64,000 nt of DNA from Spongisporangium articulatum (GCF_044465595.1 NZ_JBITLV010000003.1:186001-250000), one strand, 5' to 3'. Numbered from the stretch's first letter, positions 40,430 to 49,256 are shown. Translations and numbers: made by a program. Notes: a model not told the origin generated them from the sequence alone.

Positions 40430-41572
40430 TCATCGGGCGGCCAGGGCGGTGGTGAGGGCGCGGGTGAGAGTGCCCGTGGCGGTGGCCAGTTCGGCGTCGG
40501 TCAGGGTGGCCCGGGCGGTCAGGCGCAGGCGGCTGATGCCGTCCGGGACCGAGGGCGGGCGGAAGCAGCCCACCCGCAGCCCGGCCTCGGCGCACACCTG
40601 GGCGGCGGCGACGGCTGCGGCGGCGCTCGGCATGGCCACCGACAACACGGCGGCGGCCGGTTCCGGGGTCGACGCGGCCAGCGCCAGCGAGGCGGCGACG
40701 TGCCGGACGGCGTCCACCCGTTCCGGTTCGTCACGCAGCACCCGCAGGGCGGCCAGTGCGGCGCCGGCGGCGGCCGGCGCGAGCCCGGTGTCGTAGACGA
40801 ACGGCCGGGCGACGTTCACCAGGTGCTCCCGCACGGCCGCCGAGCCGAGCACGAAACCGCCCTGCGAACCGAGGGATTTCGAGAGCGTGCCGGTGACCAC
40901 GACGTGCTCCGCCCCGGACAGTCCGGCCCCGGCCACCAGGCCGCGACCGCCGGGCCCGGCCGTCCCCAGCGCGTGCGCCTCGTCGACCACGAGCACGGCC
41001 TCGTGCCGGGCGCAGATCTCGGCCAGCTCGGCCACGGGCGCCGCGTCGCCGAGCACCGAGTACACCGACTCCACGAGGACGAGGGCGTGCGCCTCGGCCC
41101 GGGTGGCGAGCGTGGCCTCGACGGCCTCCAGGTCGTGGTGCCCGGTGATCGCCACGCGGGCCCGGGACAACCGGCAGGCGTCGACCATCGAGGCGTGCAC
41201 GTGCGCGTCGGAGACGATCAGGTCGCCGCGCCCGGCCAGCCCGGTGACCGCACCGAGGTTCGCGTGGTAGCCGGTCGAGAAGGCCAGCGCCGACGGGTGT
41301 CCGGTGAACGCGGCCAGCTCCGCCTCGAGCTCGGCGTGCAGGGCGAGCGTGCCCGTGACCAACCGCGAGGCGCGCGCCCCACCACCCCAGGTCTGCGCGG
41401 CGCGCACCGCCCCCTCGATCACCCGCGGGTCACCGGCCAGGCCCAGGTAGTCGTTGCCGGCCAGGTCGAGCAGGTCCTCGCCGGCCCCGGAGCGGGCGAC
41501 CAGCCGGCGGGTCAGCCCGGCGGCCTCGCGGGCCCGCGCCGCGGCGGCCAGGCGGTCCGAGAACCGGCTCAT
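40430..41572 (-). CDS. bioF: 8-amino-7-oxononanoate synthase
   Basis: PLP enzyme of the alpha-oxoamine synthase family that condenses pimeloyl-thioester with alanine to give 8-amino-7-oxononanoate. The 380-residue protein shows the substrate loop DLAGNDYLGLAGDPRV, SRLVTGTLALHAELE, the aspartate of VVDEAHALGT and the Schiff-base lysine in TGTLSKSLGSQGG. The ATG at 41572 overlaps the bioA stop by 4 nt. The alternative acetyl-CoA using relative (Kbl) is excluded by the biotin context. Upstream in-frame sequence is the shadow of bioA. Confidence 0.93.
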   Translation of the reverse strand: MSRFSDRLAAAARAREAAGLTRRLVARSGAGEDLLDLAGNDYLGLAGDPRVIEGAVRAAQTWGGGARASRLVTGTLALHAELEAELAAFTGHPSALAFSTGYHANLGAVTGLAGRGDLIVSDAHVHASMVDACRLSRARVAITGHHDLEAVEATLATRAEAHALVLVESVYSVLGDAAPVAELAEICARHEAVLVVDEAHALGTAGPGGRGLVAGAGLSGAEHVVVTGTLSKSLGSQGGFVLGSAAVREHLVNVARPFVYDTGLAPAAAGAALAALRVLRDEPERVDAVRHVAASLALAASTPEPAAAVLSVAMPSAAAAVAAAQVCAEAGLRVGCFRPPSVPDGISRLRLTARATLTDAELATATGTLTRALTTALAAR

Positions 41573-42879
41573 GCCGCCACCTTCCGGACGGCCGCCGCGA
41601 TGGCGCCGGTGATCGTGTCCACCTCGTCCTCCGTGCACGGGTAGGGCGGCATCGTGTAGATCAGGTCCCGGAACGGCCGCAGCCACACCCCGTGGTCCAG
41701 GGCCACGTCCGTCGCCAGGGGGACGTCGACGGGCCGCTCCAGCTGCACGACGCCGACGGCACCGAGCACCCGCACGTCGGCGACGCCGGGCGCCCCGGTC
41801 AGCGCGGAGAGCCCGGCGCGCAGGCCGGTCTCGATCCGCGCGACATCCGCCCTCCAGTCGCCCGCCAGCAGCAGGTCGAGGTTCGCGGCGGCGACGGCGC
41901 AGGCCAGCGGGTTGGCCATGAACGTCGGGCCGTGGGCCAGGCCGCCGGCGGGGCTCGCGTCGACCGCGGCGGCGACCTCGGCGGTGCACAGCACGGCGGC
42001 CAGCGTCAGGTATCCACCGGTCAGGGCCTTGCCGACACACACGACGTCGGCGCGGACCGGCGCGTGATCGGCGCCGAAGAGCGTTCCCGTGCGGCCGAAC
42101 CCGGTGGCGATCTCGTCCAGGACCAGCGGGACGTCGAGCTCGTCGGCCACCGCCCGCAGCACCCGCAGGCAGGCCGGCGGGTACATCCGCATGCCCCCGG
42201 CCCCCTGCAGCACGGGTTCGACGATCACCCCGGCGAGCTCGTGCGCGTGAGCGGCCGCCAGGGCCCGCACCCCGGCGGCCCAGGCGAGGACGGCCGGGTC
42301 GTCGTCCGGCACGTTCTCGTTCCCGTCCCAGGCCGGCGGGAGCTCGGCGAACACGTGCTCGGGCAGGACGCCCCGCCACATCGAGTGCATGCCGCCGTCG
42401 GGGTCGCACAGGCTCATCGGCGTGAACGTGTCGCCGTGGTAGCCGCCGCGGATCGTCAGCATCCTGGTCCGGCCGCCCCGCCCCACCCCCAGCGCGCGTT
42501 GCAGGCAGATCTTCACCGCGACCTCGACCGACACGGACCCGCTGTCGCAGAAGAAGATCTGGTCGTAGCCCGTCAGCTCCACCAGGCGGCGGCCGAGCTC
42601 GACAGCCGGCGCGTGCGTGAGCCCACCGAACATGACGTGGCTCATCGAGGCCAGCTGCGCAGTGGCGGCGGCGTCGAGCGCCGGGTGCCGGTAGCCGTGG
42701 ATCGCGGCCCACCAGGACGACATCCCGTCGATCACGTCGCCGTGCCCCACGACGTCGAGCCGCACCCCGGACGCGCCCGTGACCAGCCGCGGCCCGGCGC
42801 CCGCCGGCACCGGCGCGGCCGCCGACGGGCCGTACGGGTGCCACAGGTGCTGGGCGTCGAACGCCAGGAGCTCGTCCAT
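41569..42879 (-). CDS. bioA: Adenosylmethionine-8-amino-7-oxononanoate aminotransferase
   Basis: PLP aminotransferase of 436 residues converting 8-amino-7-oxononanoate to 7,8-diaminopelargonate with SAM as amino donor. Diagnostic stretches are HLWHPYG, DGMSSWWAAIHGYRHP, FCDSGSVSVEVAVKI, TIRGGYHGDT, DEIATGFGRTG and the lysine loop CVGKALTGGYLTLAA. The C-terminal LRPFRDLIYTMPPY is typical of BioA. The ATG at 42879 is favoured because the family begins at MDELLAFDAQHLWHPY; upstream in-frame codons look unrelated. It lies 10 bp after bsaP and overlaps bioF by 4 nt. Confidence 0.93.
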   Translation of the reverse strand: MDELLAFDAQHLWHPYGPSAAAPVPAGAGPRLVTGASGVRLDVVGHGDVIDGMSSWWAAIHGYRHPALDAAATAQLASMSHVMFGGLTHAPAVELGRRLVELTGYDQIFFCDSGSVSVEVAVKICLQRALGVGRGGRTRMLTIRGGYHGDTFTPMSLCDPDGGMHSMWRGVLPEHVFAELPPAWDGNENVPDDDPAVLAWAAGVRALAAAHAHELAGVIVEPVLQGAGGMRMYPPACLRVLRAVADELDVPLVLDEIATGFGRTGTLFGADHAPVRADVVCVGKALTGGYLTLAAVLCTAEVAAAVDASPAGGLAHGPTFMANPLACAVAAANLDLLLAGDWRADVARIETGLRAGLSALTGAPGVADVRVLGAVGVVQLERPVDVPLATDVALDHGVWLRPFRDLIYTMPPYPCTEDEVDTITGAIAAAVRKVAA

Positions 42880-42889
42880 CGAGACCCGG

Positions 42890-43102
42890 CTAGACCCGGT
42901 GCGACGTCGTGCCGGACAGCTCACCGTGGCGCGAGCAGCTCGCCGTCCACCCCGTCGGGACGACCTGCACCACCATCCGGCGGCGGCACTGCGCGCAGTA
43001 GCGCGGCGGCTCCAGGTTCAGCGCCTTCAGACAGGCGTCGTGCGACCCCTCGGCCCACGGTTCGCCGCAGCGCCCGCAGTAGGTGAGTTGGACGTCGTCC
43101 AT
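42890..43102 (-). CDS. bsaP: Biotin synthase auxiliary protein
   Basis: A 70-residue cysteine-rich protein between bioB and bioA. Two Cys pairs (C9/C12 in YCGRC and C36/C39 in YCAQC) plus C24 and C56 suggest a zinc ribbon or metal cluster. Position and motif pattern match the small actinobacterial protein next to bioB (Rv1590 in Mycobacterium tuberculosis), which has been described as an auxiliary factor needed for biotin synthase turnover, probably by helping supply or restore its [2Fe-2S] cluster. I rely on recall for that identification. The ATG at 43102 is 14 bases after the bioB stop. Confidence 0.8.
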   Translation of the reverse strand: MDDVQLTYCGRCGEPWAEGSHDACLKALNLEPPRYCAQCRRRMVVQVVPTGWTASCSRHGELSGTTSHRV

Positions 43103-43115
43103 GTGGTGAACCTCG

Positions 43116-44111
43116 TCAGAGCGTGCTGGAGAGGGCCTTCACCGGCATCTTCAGCTCGGCGAGCAGGTCCAGGTCCTCCTCGACCGGGCGGCCGAGGGTG
43201 GTCAGGTAGTTGCCGACGATGACGGCGTTCACGCCGCCCAGCAGGCCCTCACGGGTACCGAGGTCCCCCAGGGTGATCTCGCGCCCGCCGGCGAACCGCA
43301 GGATGGTCTTGGGCAGGGCCAGCCGGAAGGCGGCCACGCAGGCCAGGGCCTCCTGGGCCTCGAGCGGCTCGACCTCGCCGAACGGCGTCCCCGGGCGCGG
43401 GTTGAAGAAGTTCAACGGCACCTCGTGCGGCTGCAGCTCCCCGAGCTGGGCGGCGAACTCGGCCCGCTGCTGGAGCGTCTCGCCCATCCCGACGATGCCG
43501 CCGCAGCAGACCTCCATGCCCGCCGCGTGCACCATCTTCAGGGTGTCCCAGCGCTCGTCCCAGGTGTGGGTGGTGACCACCTGGGGGAAGTACGAGCGGG
43601 CCGTCTCAAGGTTGTGGTTGTAGCGGTGCACGCCCATGTCGACGAGGTCGTCGACCTGCTCCTGGGTGAGCATGCCCAGCGAGGCCGCCACGTTGATGCC
43701 GGACTCCTCGCGGATGATCGGCACGGCCTTGCGCATCTGGTCCATCAGGCGCTCGTCGGGCCCGCGGACGGCGGCCACGATGCAGAACTCGGTGGCGCCG
43801 GTGGCCGCGGTCTCCTTGGCGGCCTTGACCAGCTGCGGGATGTTCAGCCAGACCGAACGCACCGGGGAGGTGAACTGGCCTGACTGCGAGCAGAAGTGAC
43901 AGTCCTCGGGGCAGCCGCCGGTCTTCAGGGAGACGATGCCCTCGACCTCGACCTCCGGGCCGCACCAGCGCATCCGCACCTCGTGGGCCAGGGCCAGCGC
44001 CTCGGTCAGCTCCTCGCCGCGCAGCTGGAGCACCTCGAGGACGTCGTCGGCGCCGAGGCCGATGCCCTGCTCGAGGACCTGCGCACGGGCCCGCTGAAGG
44101 ACGTCGGCCAC
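43116..44111 (-). CDS. bioB: Biotin synthase
   Basis: Radical SAM enzyme of 331 residues inserting sulphur into dethiobiotin. The [4Fe-4S] motif CPEDCHFC (C67, C71, C74) and SAM-binding segments are intact. GINVAASLGMLTQEQVDDL and HNLETARSYFPQVV are family signatures, and the [2Fe-2S] ligands include the cysteine in ATEFCIVAA and the paired cysteines of MEVCCGGIVGMGET. It is the first gene of the biotin operon. The GTG start has AGGTGAGG upstream. A TACAGT element further upstream (minus strand, near 44156) could be the -10; no BioQ or BirA operator could be recognised. Confidence 0.95.
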   Translation of the reverse strand: MADVLQRARAQVLEQGIGLGADDVLEVLQLRGEELTEALALAHEVRMRWCGPEVEVEGIVSLKTGGCPEDCHFCSQSGQFTSPVRSVWLNIPQLVKAAKETAATGATEFCIVAAVRGPDERLMDQMRKAVPIIREESGINVAASLGMLTQEQVDDLVDMGVHRYNHNLETARSYFPQVVTTHTWDERWDTLKMVHAAGMEVCCGGIVGMGETLQQRAEFAAQLGELQPHEVPLNFFNPRPGTPFGEVEPLEAQEALACVAAFRLALPKTILRFAGGREITLGDLGTREGLLGGVNAVIVGNYLTTLGRPVEEDLDLLAELKMPVKALSSTL

Positions 44112-44217
44112 CTTGCCACCTCACCTCTGGTCAGAAATCACCGATCTCGGAGCACTGTAACTTCCACATCCGGCGTGGCCGGGGCCAGCCCGGTGACGAG
44201 GCTCACTCGGCGCTCAC

Positions 44218-45909
44218 TCACCGTGCGGTGACGGCCTGGGTCGTCGTCCGGTGGTAGCTGTGGCCCTCGGGGTCGCTGATCAGCAGCCGGTAGGTGTACG
44301 AGCAGCCCGGCGTCACACCCTTGTCGCTGACCGTGGCCGTGCCCAGCTTCCACGGCTTGGTGCTCGCCTTGAGGGTCTTGACCGGCACCCAGGCGTCGGT
44401 CCCGACCTCCTGGCGGAGCAGCTGGTACGTCAGGGTCGGGCTGTCGGCGTCCCAGGTCCGCCTCCAGCTGACGGTGATCTTGCCGGTCGACACCTTCGGG
44501 GTGGGCACCGTGTACTTGGACCACTTGGGGGTCGCGCCCGAGTCGATGGAGGTGATCGCGAACCGGGTCAGGCCCTGCTGCTTGTGGAAGTTGACCTTGG
44601 TGAACTCGCCGGCCAGGGCGACGTACCGCCCGTTCCCGGTGATCGCCCAGGCCGCCTGGTGCTGGCCGGTGAAGGTGCCCGAGTTGAGCGTCGGGAACCA
44701 GTGCAGCAGCGACGGGACCGGCTGGTGCTTGTAGTTCGAGTTCTTGCTCGGCGCCGAGCGGTCGGTGCCGGTCGCGTACGTGGTCTCGGCGAGCGCGAAG
44801 TAGTGCGTCTTCGGCTTGGTCTCCCTGAACGCGCCGAGGCTGGAGCAGTCGTGCGCGTGGCTGACCGAGTAGAAGACGTTGCCGGTGACGTACCCGGACA
44901 GCGAGGCGCCGTAGCAGTTGTCCAGCCAGACCAGCTTGCCGTCGGAGGCCCGGGCGGCGAACCGGCCGTCGTACCAGTGCCCGCCGTCGCCGACCGCGGT
45001 CGCGTAGACGTAGGCGCCGGAGACGATCAGGTCGGACACGTACGACTGCCGCTCTCCGATCCGGGCCGGGATCGGGCGGCTCTTCCAGACCCGCGTCGCG
45101 CCCGTGGTGGCCGAGACGGCGCCGATGCCGACCTTCTTCTTGCCGTTGAGCCTCTGGAAGCTGCCGCCCACGGCGATCCGGTGGCCGCCGGGCAGCACGG
45201 CCAGCGCCTTGACGAAGCCCTCGGCCATCGTCGGCCGCCACCTCGTCAGGTTGCCGCTGCCGCGGCTGAAGGCGGCGAGACCGCGACGGGACTTCCAGCC
45301 GTTGGGGCCGCCGGCGGAGTCGAACTGGCCGCCGACGTAGACGGTGCTGCCCGACACGGCGATGGCCCGCACCGCGCTGCCCGCACCGGCTTTGAAGCCG
45401 TTCACCAGCTCACCGGTGGCGACGTCGAAGGCGGCCAGGTGGTTGTGCTTCTTCCCGTCGACCTTCGTGAACCGGCCCCCGACGTAGACGGTCGTGCCGT
45501 CCGGCGACGCGGCGATCCGGTAGCCGGGGCCGTTGAGCGAGTGGTCGAACTCGGTGATCACGCCGGTGGTGATGTCGAAGGCCAGGATGTTGTGCCGGGC
45601 GACCCGCTGGTCCGACGTCGTCGGCGTACCCGGCGGTCGCGCGTAGTCGAAGTCCCCGACCGCGTAGACGATGTCGCCCACCGTGACCGTGTCCCAGACG
45701 ACGCCGTCGATCTGCCACGTGGGCAGCGCCTGCCCCGTGACGGTGGCGGGCGTCGAGCGGGTGGCCTGGACCGCCGTCCCGGCGGTGTCGGTGGTGTCCT
45801 GCGTCCCGGTCCCGGCGGAGGCCGGGGCGGCGGCCAGACCCGCGGCGAGCGCCGCGCAGGCGGCGACGGCGAGCAGGGCACGGGCGAGAGGACGGCGAGC
45901 GCTGGGCAT
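44218..45909 (-). CDS. Secreted beta-propeller protein with C-terminal fibronectin-III-like domain
   Basis: Exported protein of 563 residues. The signal peptide (about 1-33, RRPLARALLAVAACAALAAGLAAAPASA) has no lipobox cysteine at the cleavage site, so release or wall association is expected. Repeats such as VGDIVYAVGDFDYAR, TTVYVGGRFTKVDGKKHNHLAAFD, STVYVGGQFDSAGG and RIAVGGSFQRLNGKKKVGIGAV are propeller blades of the delta-60/PQQ-like type found in actinobacterial secreted proteins. The last 95 residues (VSTGKITVSWRRTWDADSPT) look like an Fn3 module. Function is unknown; adhesion or polysaccharide binding is typical of such architectures. Internal cysteines could form disulphides. The ATG at 45909 starts the signal peptide. 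Confidence 0.85.
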   Translation of the reverse strand: MPSARRPLARALLAVAACAALAAGLAAAPASAGTGTQDTTDTAGTAVQATRSTPATVTGQALPTWQIDGVVWDTVTVGDIVYAVGDFDYARPPGTPTTSDQRVARHNILAFDITTGVITEFDHSLNGPGYRIAASPDGTTVYVGGRFTKVDGKKHNHLAAFDVATGELVNGFKAGAGSAVRAIAVSGSTVYVGGQFDSAGGPNGWKSRRGLAAFSRGSGNLTRWRPTMAEGFVKALAVLPGGHRIAVGGSFQRLNGKKKVGIGAVSATTGATRVWKSRPIPARIGERQSYVSDLIVSGAYVYATAVGDGGHWYDGRFAARASDGKLVWLDNCYGASLSGYVTGNVFYSVSHAHDCSSLGAFRETKPKTHYFALAETTYATGTDRSAPSKNSNYKHQPVPSLLHWFPTLNSGTFTGQHQAAWAITGNGRYVALAGEFTKVNFHKQQGLTRFAITSIDSGATPKWSKYTVPTPKVSTGKITVSWRRTWDADSPTLTYQLLRQEVGTDAWVPVKTLKASTKPWKLGTATVSDKGVTPGCSYTYRLLISDPEGHSYHRTTTQAVTAR

Positions 45910-46012
45910 GTCACCCAGAGTCACCGCGGAACGGGGCTGTGGGAACAGTCGGCTACGCCTCGTCACCCGCCTGGGTCAGAGGATCGCAACCGACGGAGTA
46001 CTGTGCGCGACC

Positions 46013-46046
46013 CCCGTTGGGCCGAACGGGTACCTAGGCTGAGCGG
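46013..46046 (+). promoter_or_regulatory. Palindrome and leaderless -10 before the kinase-like gene
   Basis: CCCGTT (46013-46018) and AACGGG (46025-46030) form a dyad with a six-base spacer. TAGGCT (46035-46040) follows, then six bases and the ATG at 46047. The dyad would lie between -35 and -10, a repressor position. Confidence 0.4.
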
Positions 46047-46901
46047 ATGAGCGAGGGATGGCTGCGCGAGCTGGCCGCGCGGTACGGGGGCGGGGACGGC
46101 GACCGGCGCCGTACGCCCTCGGGGGCGGACCTCCTGCTGGGCGCCCGGGTGGTGGTCAAGCTGCACCGGGTGGGAACCGACCGGGTCGCGCTGACCGAAC
46201 GGCTGATCGCGGCCACCGCGTCCGACGTCCTGCTCTCGCCCCTGGCCCCGGATCCCGAACCGGCCCCCGACGGGCGGCTGGCCACCGTGTGGCCGCGGGC
46301 CGTCGTCCCGGAACCCGACCCGGACACGGCCCCCTGGGCCGACGCCGGTACGCTGCTGGCCCGGCTGCACACCGCCGTCCCGCCGCTCCTACCGGAACAT
46401 GCTGCCCCGCAACGACTTCTGCGTTCACTGGCCCGGCTGGACGACGACCGCTCGCCGGCCGCCGGCACCGTGCGCCAAGCCGCGGGCCGGCTTCCGGAGG
46501 CGGCGCTGCGCGCCGAGGCGCCGGGGCGCCCGCACGCCGTGGTGCACGGCGACTGGCACCTGGGTCAGCTCGGGCGTCTCGACGGCGGCTGGCGGTTGCT
46601 GGACGTGGACGACGTCGGGCTGGGCGACCCGGCCTGGGACCTGGCCCGACCGGCCGGGTTCTGGGCGGCCGGCCTGCTGCCGGACGTCGACTGGCGGGCC
46701 GTCGTCGACGCCTATCGGGCCGGCGGCGGACCCGCCGTGCCGGCCCGGGGCGACCCCTGGCCGGCCCTCGAGGCGGTGGCCGCGGCGGCGGTCGTCCAGG
46801 CGGCCGCGGCGGGCCTGGTGCACGCCGGCCGCTCCGGGACCGGCCTGGAGGAGGTCGACGAGGTGCTCGTCGAGGCCTGCGCGCGCATGCTCAGGAGCTG
46901 A
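46047..46901 (+). CDS. Aminoglycoside-phosphotransferase-fold (APH) small-molecule kinase
   Basis: Cytosolic kinase-like protein of 284 residues. The catalytic loop is VVHGDWHLGQLG and the metal-binding segment LLDVDDVGLGDPAWDLARPAGF, both typical of the APH family. An ATP lysine is probable in ARVVVKLHRVG. Relatives phosphorylate aminoglycosides, macrolides, choline, or sugars; many actinomycete paralogues have no known substrate, so a resistance role should not be assumed. The start codon is six bases after a TAnnnT box. Its last 11 bases overlap the convergent zinc-ribbon gene. Confidence 0.83.
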   Translation: MSEGWLRELAARYGGGDGDRRRTPSGADLLLGARVVVKLHRVGTDRVALTERLIAATASDVLLSPLAPDPEPAPDGRLATVWPRAVVPEPDPDTAPWADAGTLLARLHTAVPPLLPEHAAPQRLLRSLARLDDDRSPAAGTVRQAAGRLPEAALRAEAPGRPHAVVHGDWHLGQLGRLDGGWRLLDVDDVGLGDPAWDLARPAGFWAAGLLPDVDWRAVVDAYRAGGGPAVPARGDPWPALEAVAAAAVVQAAAAGLVHAGRSGTGLEEVDEVLVEACARMLRS

Positions 46902-47232
46902 AGAACAGCCGACCGAAGCCGCCCTTGCGGTACTTGTGGCTGCCGTGGCTGCCCCAGCCGGGCCCGTAGCCGTACTGCTGGTTGTAGGGCGCGGGCGCCG
47001 GGGCGGGCTGCACGGCGGTGGGCTGCTGCACGAACCGGGCCTCCAGCTGGGTCAGGGCCTCGAGCTCGCCGAAGTCGAGGAAGATCCCCCGGCAGGAGTC
47101 GCACTGCTCGAGGTGGATGCCGTTGCGCTCGTAGGTGCGCATCGCGCCGCGACACTTCGGGCAGGTGAGCTGGCCGGCGGGAGCACCGGCCGAACCGGCC
47201 TGCGGGGGCGGCTGGTACGGGGGGACGGTCAT
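46891..47232 (-). CDS. TFIIB-type zinc-ribbon protein
   Basis: A 113-residue protein. The zinc ribbon (about 24-62) is LTCPKCRGAMRTYERNGIH plus LEQCDSCRGIFLDFGELEAL, the zf-TFIIB family seen in small bacterial proteins of unknown function. The N-terminus is Pro/Gly-rich and the C-terminus is a Tyr/Gly/His-rich low-complexity tail (YNQQYGYGPGWGSHGSHKY), probably disordered. No membrane segment. The ATG at 47232 is the first start preceding the Pro-rich region. It is transcribed from the gap after the P450 gene on the same strand and overlaps the kinase gene tail-to-tail. Confidence 0.85.
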   Translation of the reverse strand: MTVPPYQPPPQAGSAGAPAGQLTCPKCRGAMRTYERNGIHLEQCDSCRGIFLDFGELEALTQLEARFVQQPTAVQPAPAPAPYNQQYGYGPGWGSHGSHKYRKGGFGRLFFSS

Positions 47233-47267
47233 GTCGGCTCGAACGCCCGAGCCCTCATCGGGGTTCC

Positions 47268-48476
47268 CTACCCTGCGTGGCGGACCGGCAACTCCCGCAG
47301 CCCGCGGATCACGAACTCCGGCCGGCGCGGTGGCACCCGGTCCAGGTGCAGGCCGGGTAGCCGGGCCGCCAGGTGCCCGAGCACGGACTGGATCTCGACC
47401 CGGGCCAGCGGCGCGCCGAGACAGAAGTGGATCCCGGAACCGAACGCGATGTGCGGGTTGCGCTCGCGGGTCACGTCGAGGTCGTCGGGCCGCTCGAACA
47501 CGGCGGGGTCGCGGTTGGCCGCACCGAGCAGGGCCGCCACCTTCTGCCCGGCCCGGACCGTCGTCCCGGCGAGCTCGACGTCGCGGGTGGCGGTGCGCTC
47601 GAACAGTTGCAGCGCCGAGTCGTAGCGCAGCAACTCCTCGACGGCGGGAGCGACGGGCGCGCCGGCGGTCAGGGCGCGCCACTGGTCGGGGTGCTGCAGC
47701 AACGCGAACACCCCGTTGCCGACCACGTTGACGCTGGCCTCGTGCCCGGCCATCAGCAGCAGCACGCAGGTGCCGACGATCTCGTCCTCGCTGAGCCGGT
47801 CCTCCCCGTCGGAGGCGGCGACCAGGTCCGTCACGAGGTCGGCACCCAGGTCGCCCTCCCACGGCCGGGCCCGGCGCTCGGCCACGAGATCGCGCAGGTA
47901 GGCGACGAATTCGGCGGAGGCCCGTTCGGCGCGGGCCCGGCCGGCGTCGTCCAGGCCGTACTCGTACATCTTCACGATCGTGTTGGACCAGGGTCGCAAC
48001 AGGTGCCGGTCCGCCGCCGGCACGCCCAGCAGCTCGGCGATCACCTCGACCGGCAGCGGTTCGGCGACGTGCTCGATGAGATCGGCGGAGGCGGCCGGGC
48101 CCGAATCGTCGAGACGCCCCGCGAAGTCCTCGACCAGGCGACCCGCCACGGTGTCGATCCAGGGCCGCAACCGCTCGACGTGCCCCCGGCCGAAGGCGCC
48201 CGCGACCAACCGCCGCAGCCGGGTGTGGGTGGGCGGCTCGCTCTCCAGGATCGACGTCCGGTGCAGCAGGTTGAAGGCCGGGAACAGCTCGGCCGGCTCC
48301 TTGTCCTGCCAGATCCGGCCCAGGCCCCGGTCGCGCAGCACGGCGTCGGCGGCCGCGTGCGCGACGGCGACGTACAGCCCGAGTCCCTCGTGCCAGTGCA
48401 CCGGGCCGTCGGCGCGCAGCCGGGCGAAGGTCGGGTAGGGGTCGTCGAGGAACGCCGGGTCGGTCGGATCGAACAT
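47268..48476 (-). CDS. Cytochrome P450
   Basis: A 402-residue soluble P450 of the common actinomycete CYP105/107-like type. The I-helix is LLMAGHEASVN, the ExxR motif EELLR, and the heme loop HIAFGSGIHFCLG with Cys352. The opening DPTDPAFLDDPYPTFARLRADGPVHW is characteristic of this group. It is only distantly similar to the three P450s at 12.9-17.5 kb. No ferredoxin gene is adjacent. The I-helix has alanine/serine after the acid (HEAS) where threonine is usual, a variation seen in some P450s that use substrate-assisted protonation. The substrate is unknown. Confidence 0.93.
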   Translation of the reverse strand: MFDPTDPAFLDDPYPTFARLRADGPVHWHEGLGLYVAVAHAAADAVLRDRGLGRIWQDKEPAELFPAFNLLHRTSILESEPPTHTRLRRLVAGAFGRGHVERLRPWIDTVAGRLVEDFAGRLDDSGPAASADLIEHVAEPLPVEVIAELLGVPAADRHLLRPWSNTIVKMYEYGLDDAGRARAERASAEFVAYLRDLVAERRARPWEGDLGADLVTDLVAASDGEDRLSEDEIVGTCVLLLMAGHEASVNVVGNGVFALLQHPDQWRALTAGAPVAPAVEELLRYDSALQLFERTATRDVELAGTTVRAGQKVAALLGAANRDPAVFERPDDLDVTRERNPHIAFGSGIHFCLGAPLARVEIQSVLGHLAARLPGLHLDRVPPRRPEFVIRGLRELPVRHAG

Positions 48477-48496
48477 GCCCCAGGCTAAACCGGGGC

Positions 48497-49144
48497 CTAC
48501 TTGTTCAGGCTGGGCGGGATGAGAACGGTGTTGATCAGGTAGATCGTCGCGTTCTCGGTCCTGATCCCGCCGCAGATGACCGGCGCGCCGTTGACCTTCA
48601 GACCGTTGCCGGCCCCGGACACCCGCAACGTCTCGCCCTCCATGGTCTCGTGCTTGCCGTCGACCTGGTCGGGCGCCATCCGGCCCACCAGCACGTGGTA
48701 GGTGAGCACCTTGTTGAGCAGCTTCTCGCTGCCGAGGGCCCGGGCCAGCTTGCCCCGCGAGATCTTCTCGAAGGCGTCGTCGACCGGGGCGAAGACCGTG
48801 AACTCACCCGACTCCAGGGTCTTCTGCAGGTCGACGTCGCTGTTCAGTTTGCCGGTGACGGCCGCGGTCAGCGTGGTCAGCATCGGGTTGTTGGACGCGG
48901 CCTTGACCAGCGTCGAGTTCGACATGCCCTGCAGGGAGCCCTGTCCGGCGGGCATCTGGCGGGCGTAGTCCTCGCAACCGGCCCCGACCAGACCGTCCAT
49001 CGGATCGGCCTTCGACGCCGAGGCGGTCGGCTTGGCCGCGGCTGCGGTGGAGCCGCCTCCGCCCCCGCACGCGGCGAGGGTGAGCACGGCCAGGCCCGCG
49101 ACGAGGGGGCCGGTGACGGCGACGGAGCGTCGACTGGTGCGCAT
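48497..49144 (-). CDS. Fasciclin-domain lipoprotein, second copy
   Basis: Cell-surface lipoprotein of 215 residues. The signal peptide ends in the lipobox LTLAAC. One FAS1 domain (about 75-213) contains NSDVDLQKTLESGEFTVFAP, VDDAFEKI and LTYHVLVGRMAPDQV, the H1 and H2 boxes of the family. The overall layout matches mycobacterial MPT83, a lipidated fasciclin protein. It is a tandem duplicate of the gene upstream. Both lie beside a SigK/RskA-like pair, whose mycobacterial counterpart drives mpt70 and mpt83. The function of MPT83-type proteins is thought to be adhesion. An 81-bp nested inverted repeat separates the copies. Confidence 0.92.
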   Translation of the reverse strand: MRTSRRSVAVTGPLVAGLAVLTLAACGGGGGSTAAAAKPTASASKADPMDGLVGAGCEDYARQMPAGQGSLQGMSNSTLVKAASNNPMLTTLTAAVTGKLNSDVDLQKTLESGEFTVFAPVDDAFEKISRGKLARALGSEKLLNKVLTYHVLVGRMAPDQVDGKHETMEGETLRVSGAGNGLKVNGAPVICGGIRTENATIYLINTVLIPPSLNK

Positions 49145-49175
49145 ACCCCCTCATCGGCGCCCCGCCACCAGTTCT

Positions 49176-49256
49176 TGACGCGGTATGCCCCAGCCAGCCG
49201 GGTGATTCGGACGATTCCGGCCCGAATCACCCCGCCAACCGGGGCATACCGCGTCA
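49176..49256. repeat. Nested perfect inverted repeats between the two fasciclin genes
   Basis: Outer arms: TGACGCGGTATGCCCC (49176-49191) and its exact complement at 49241-49256 (16 bp). Inner arms: GGGTGATTCGG (49200-49210) and CCGAATCACCC (49222-49232) (11 bp). The whole 81-bp element can fold into a two-stage hairpin or a cruciform. It could terminate or stabilise the upstream fasciclin transcript, or be a repetitive extragenic element. Confidence 0.9.

Noticed and set aside
46047..46901. APH-fold gene as an antibiotic-resistance determinant
   Set aside because: The fold is shared by many small-molecule kinases. No resistance-specific motif or mobile context is visible.
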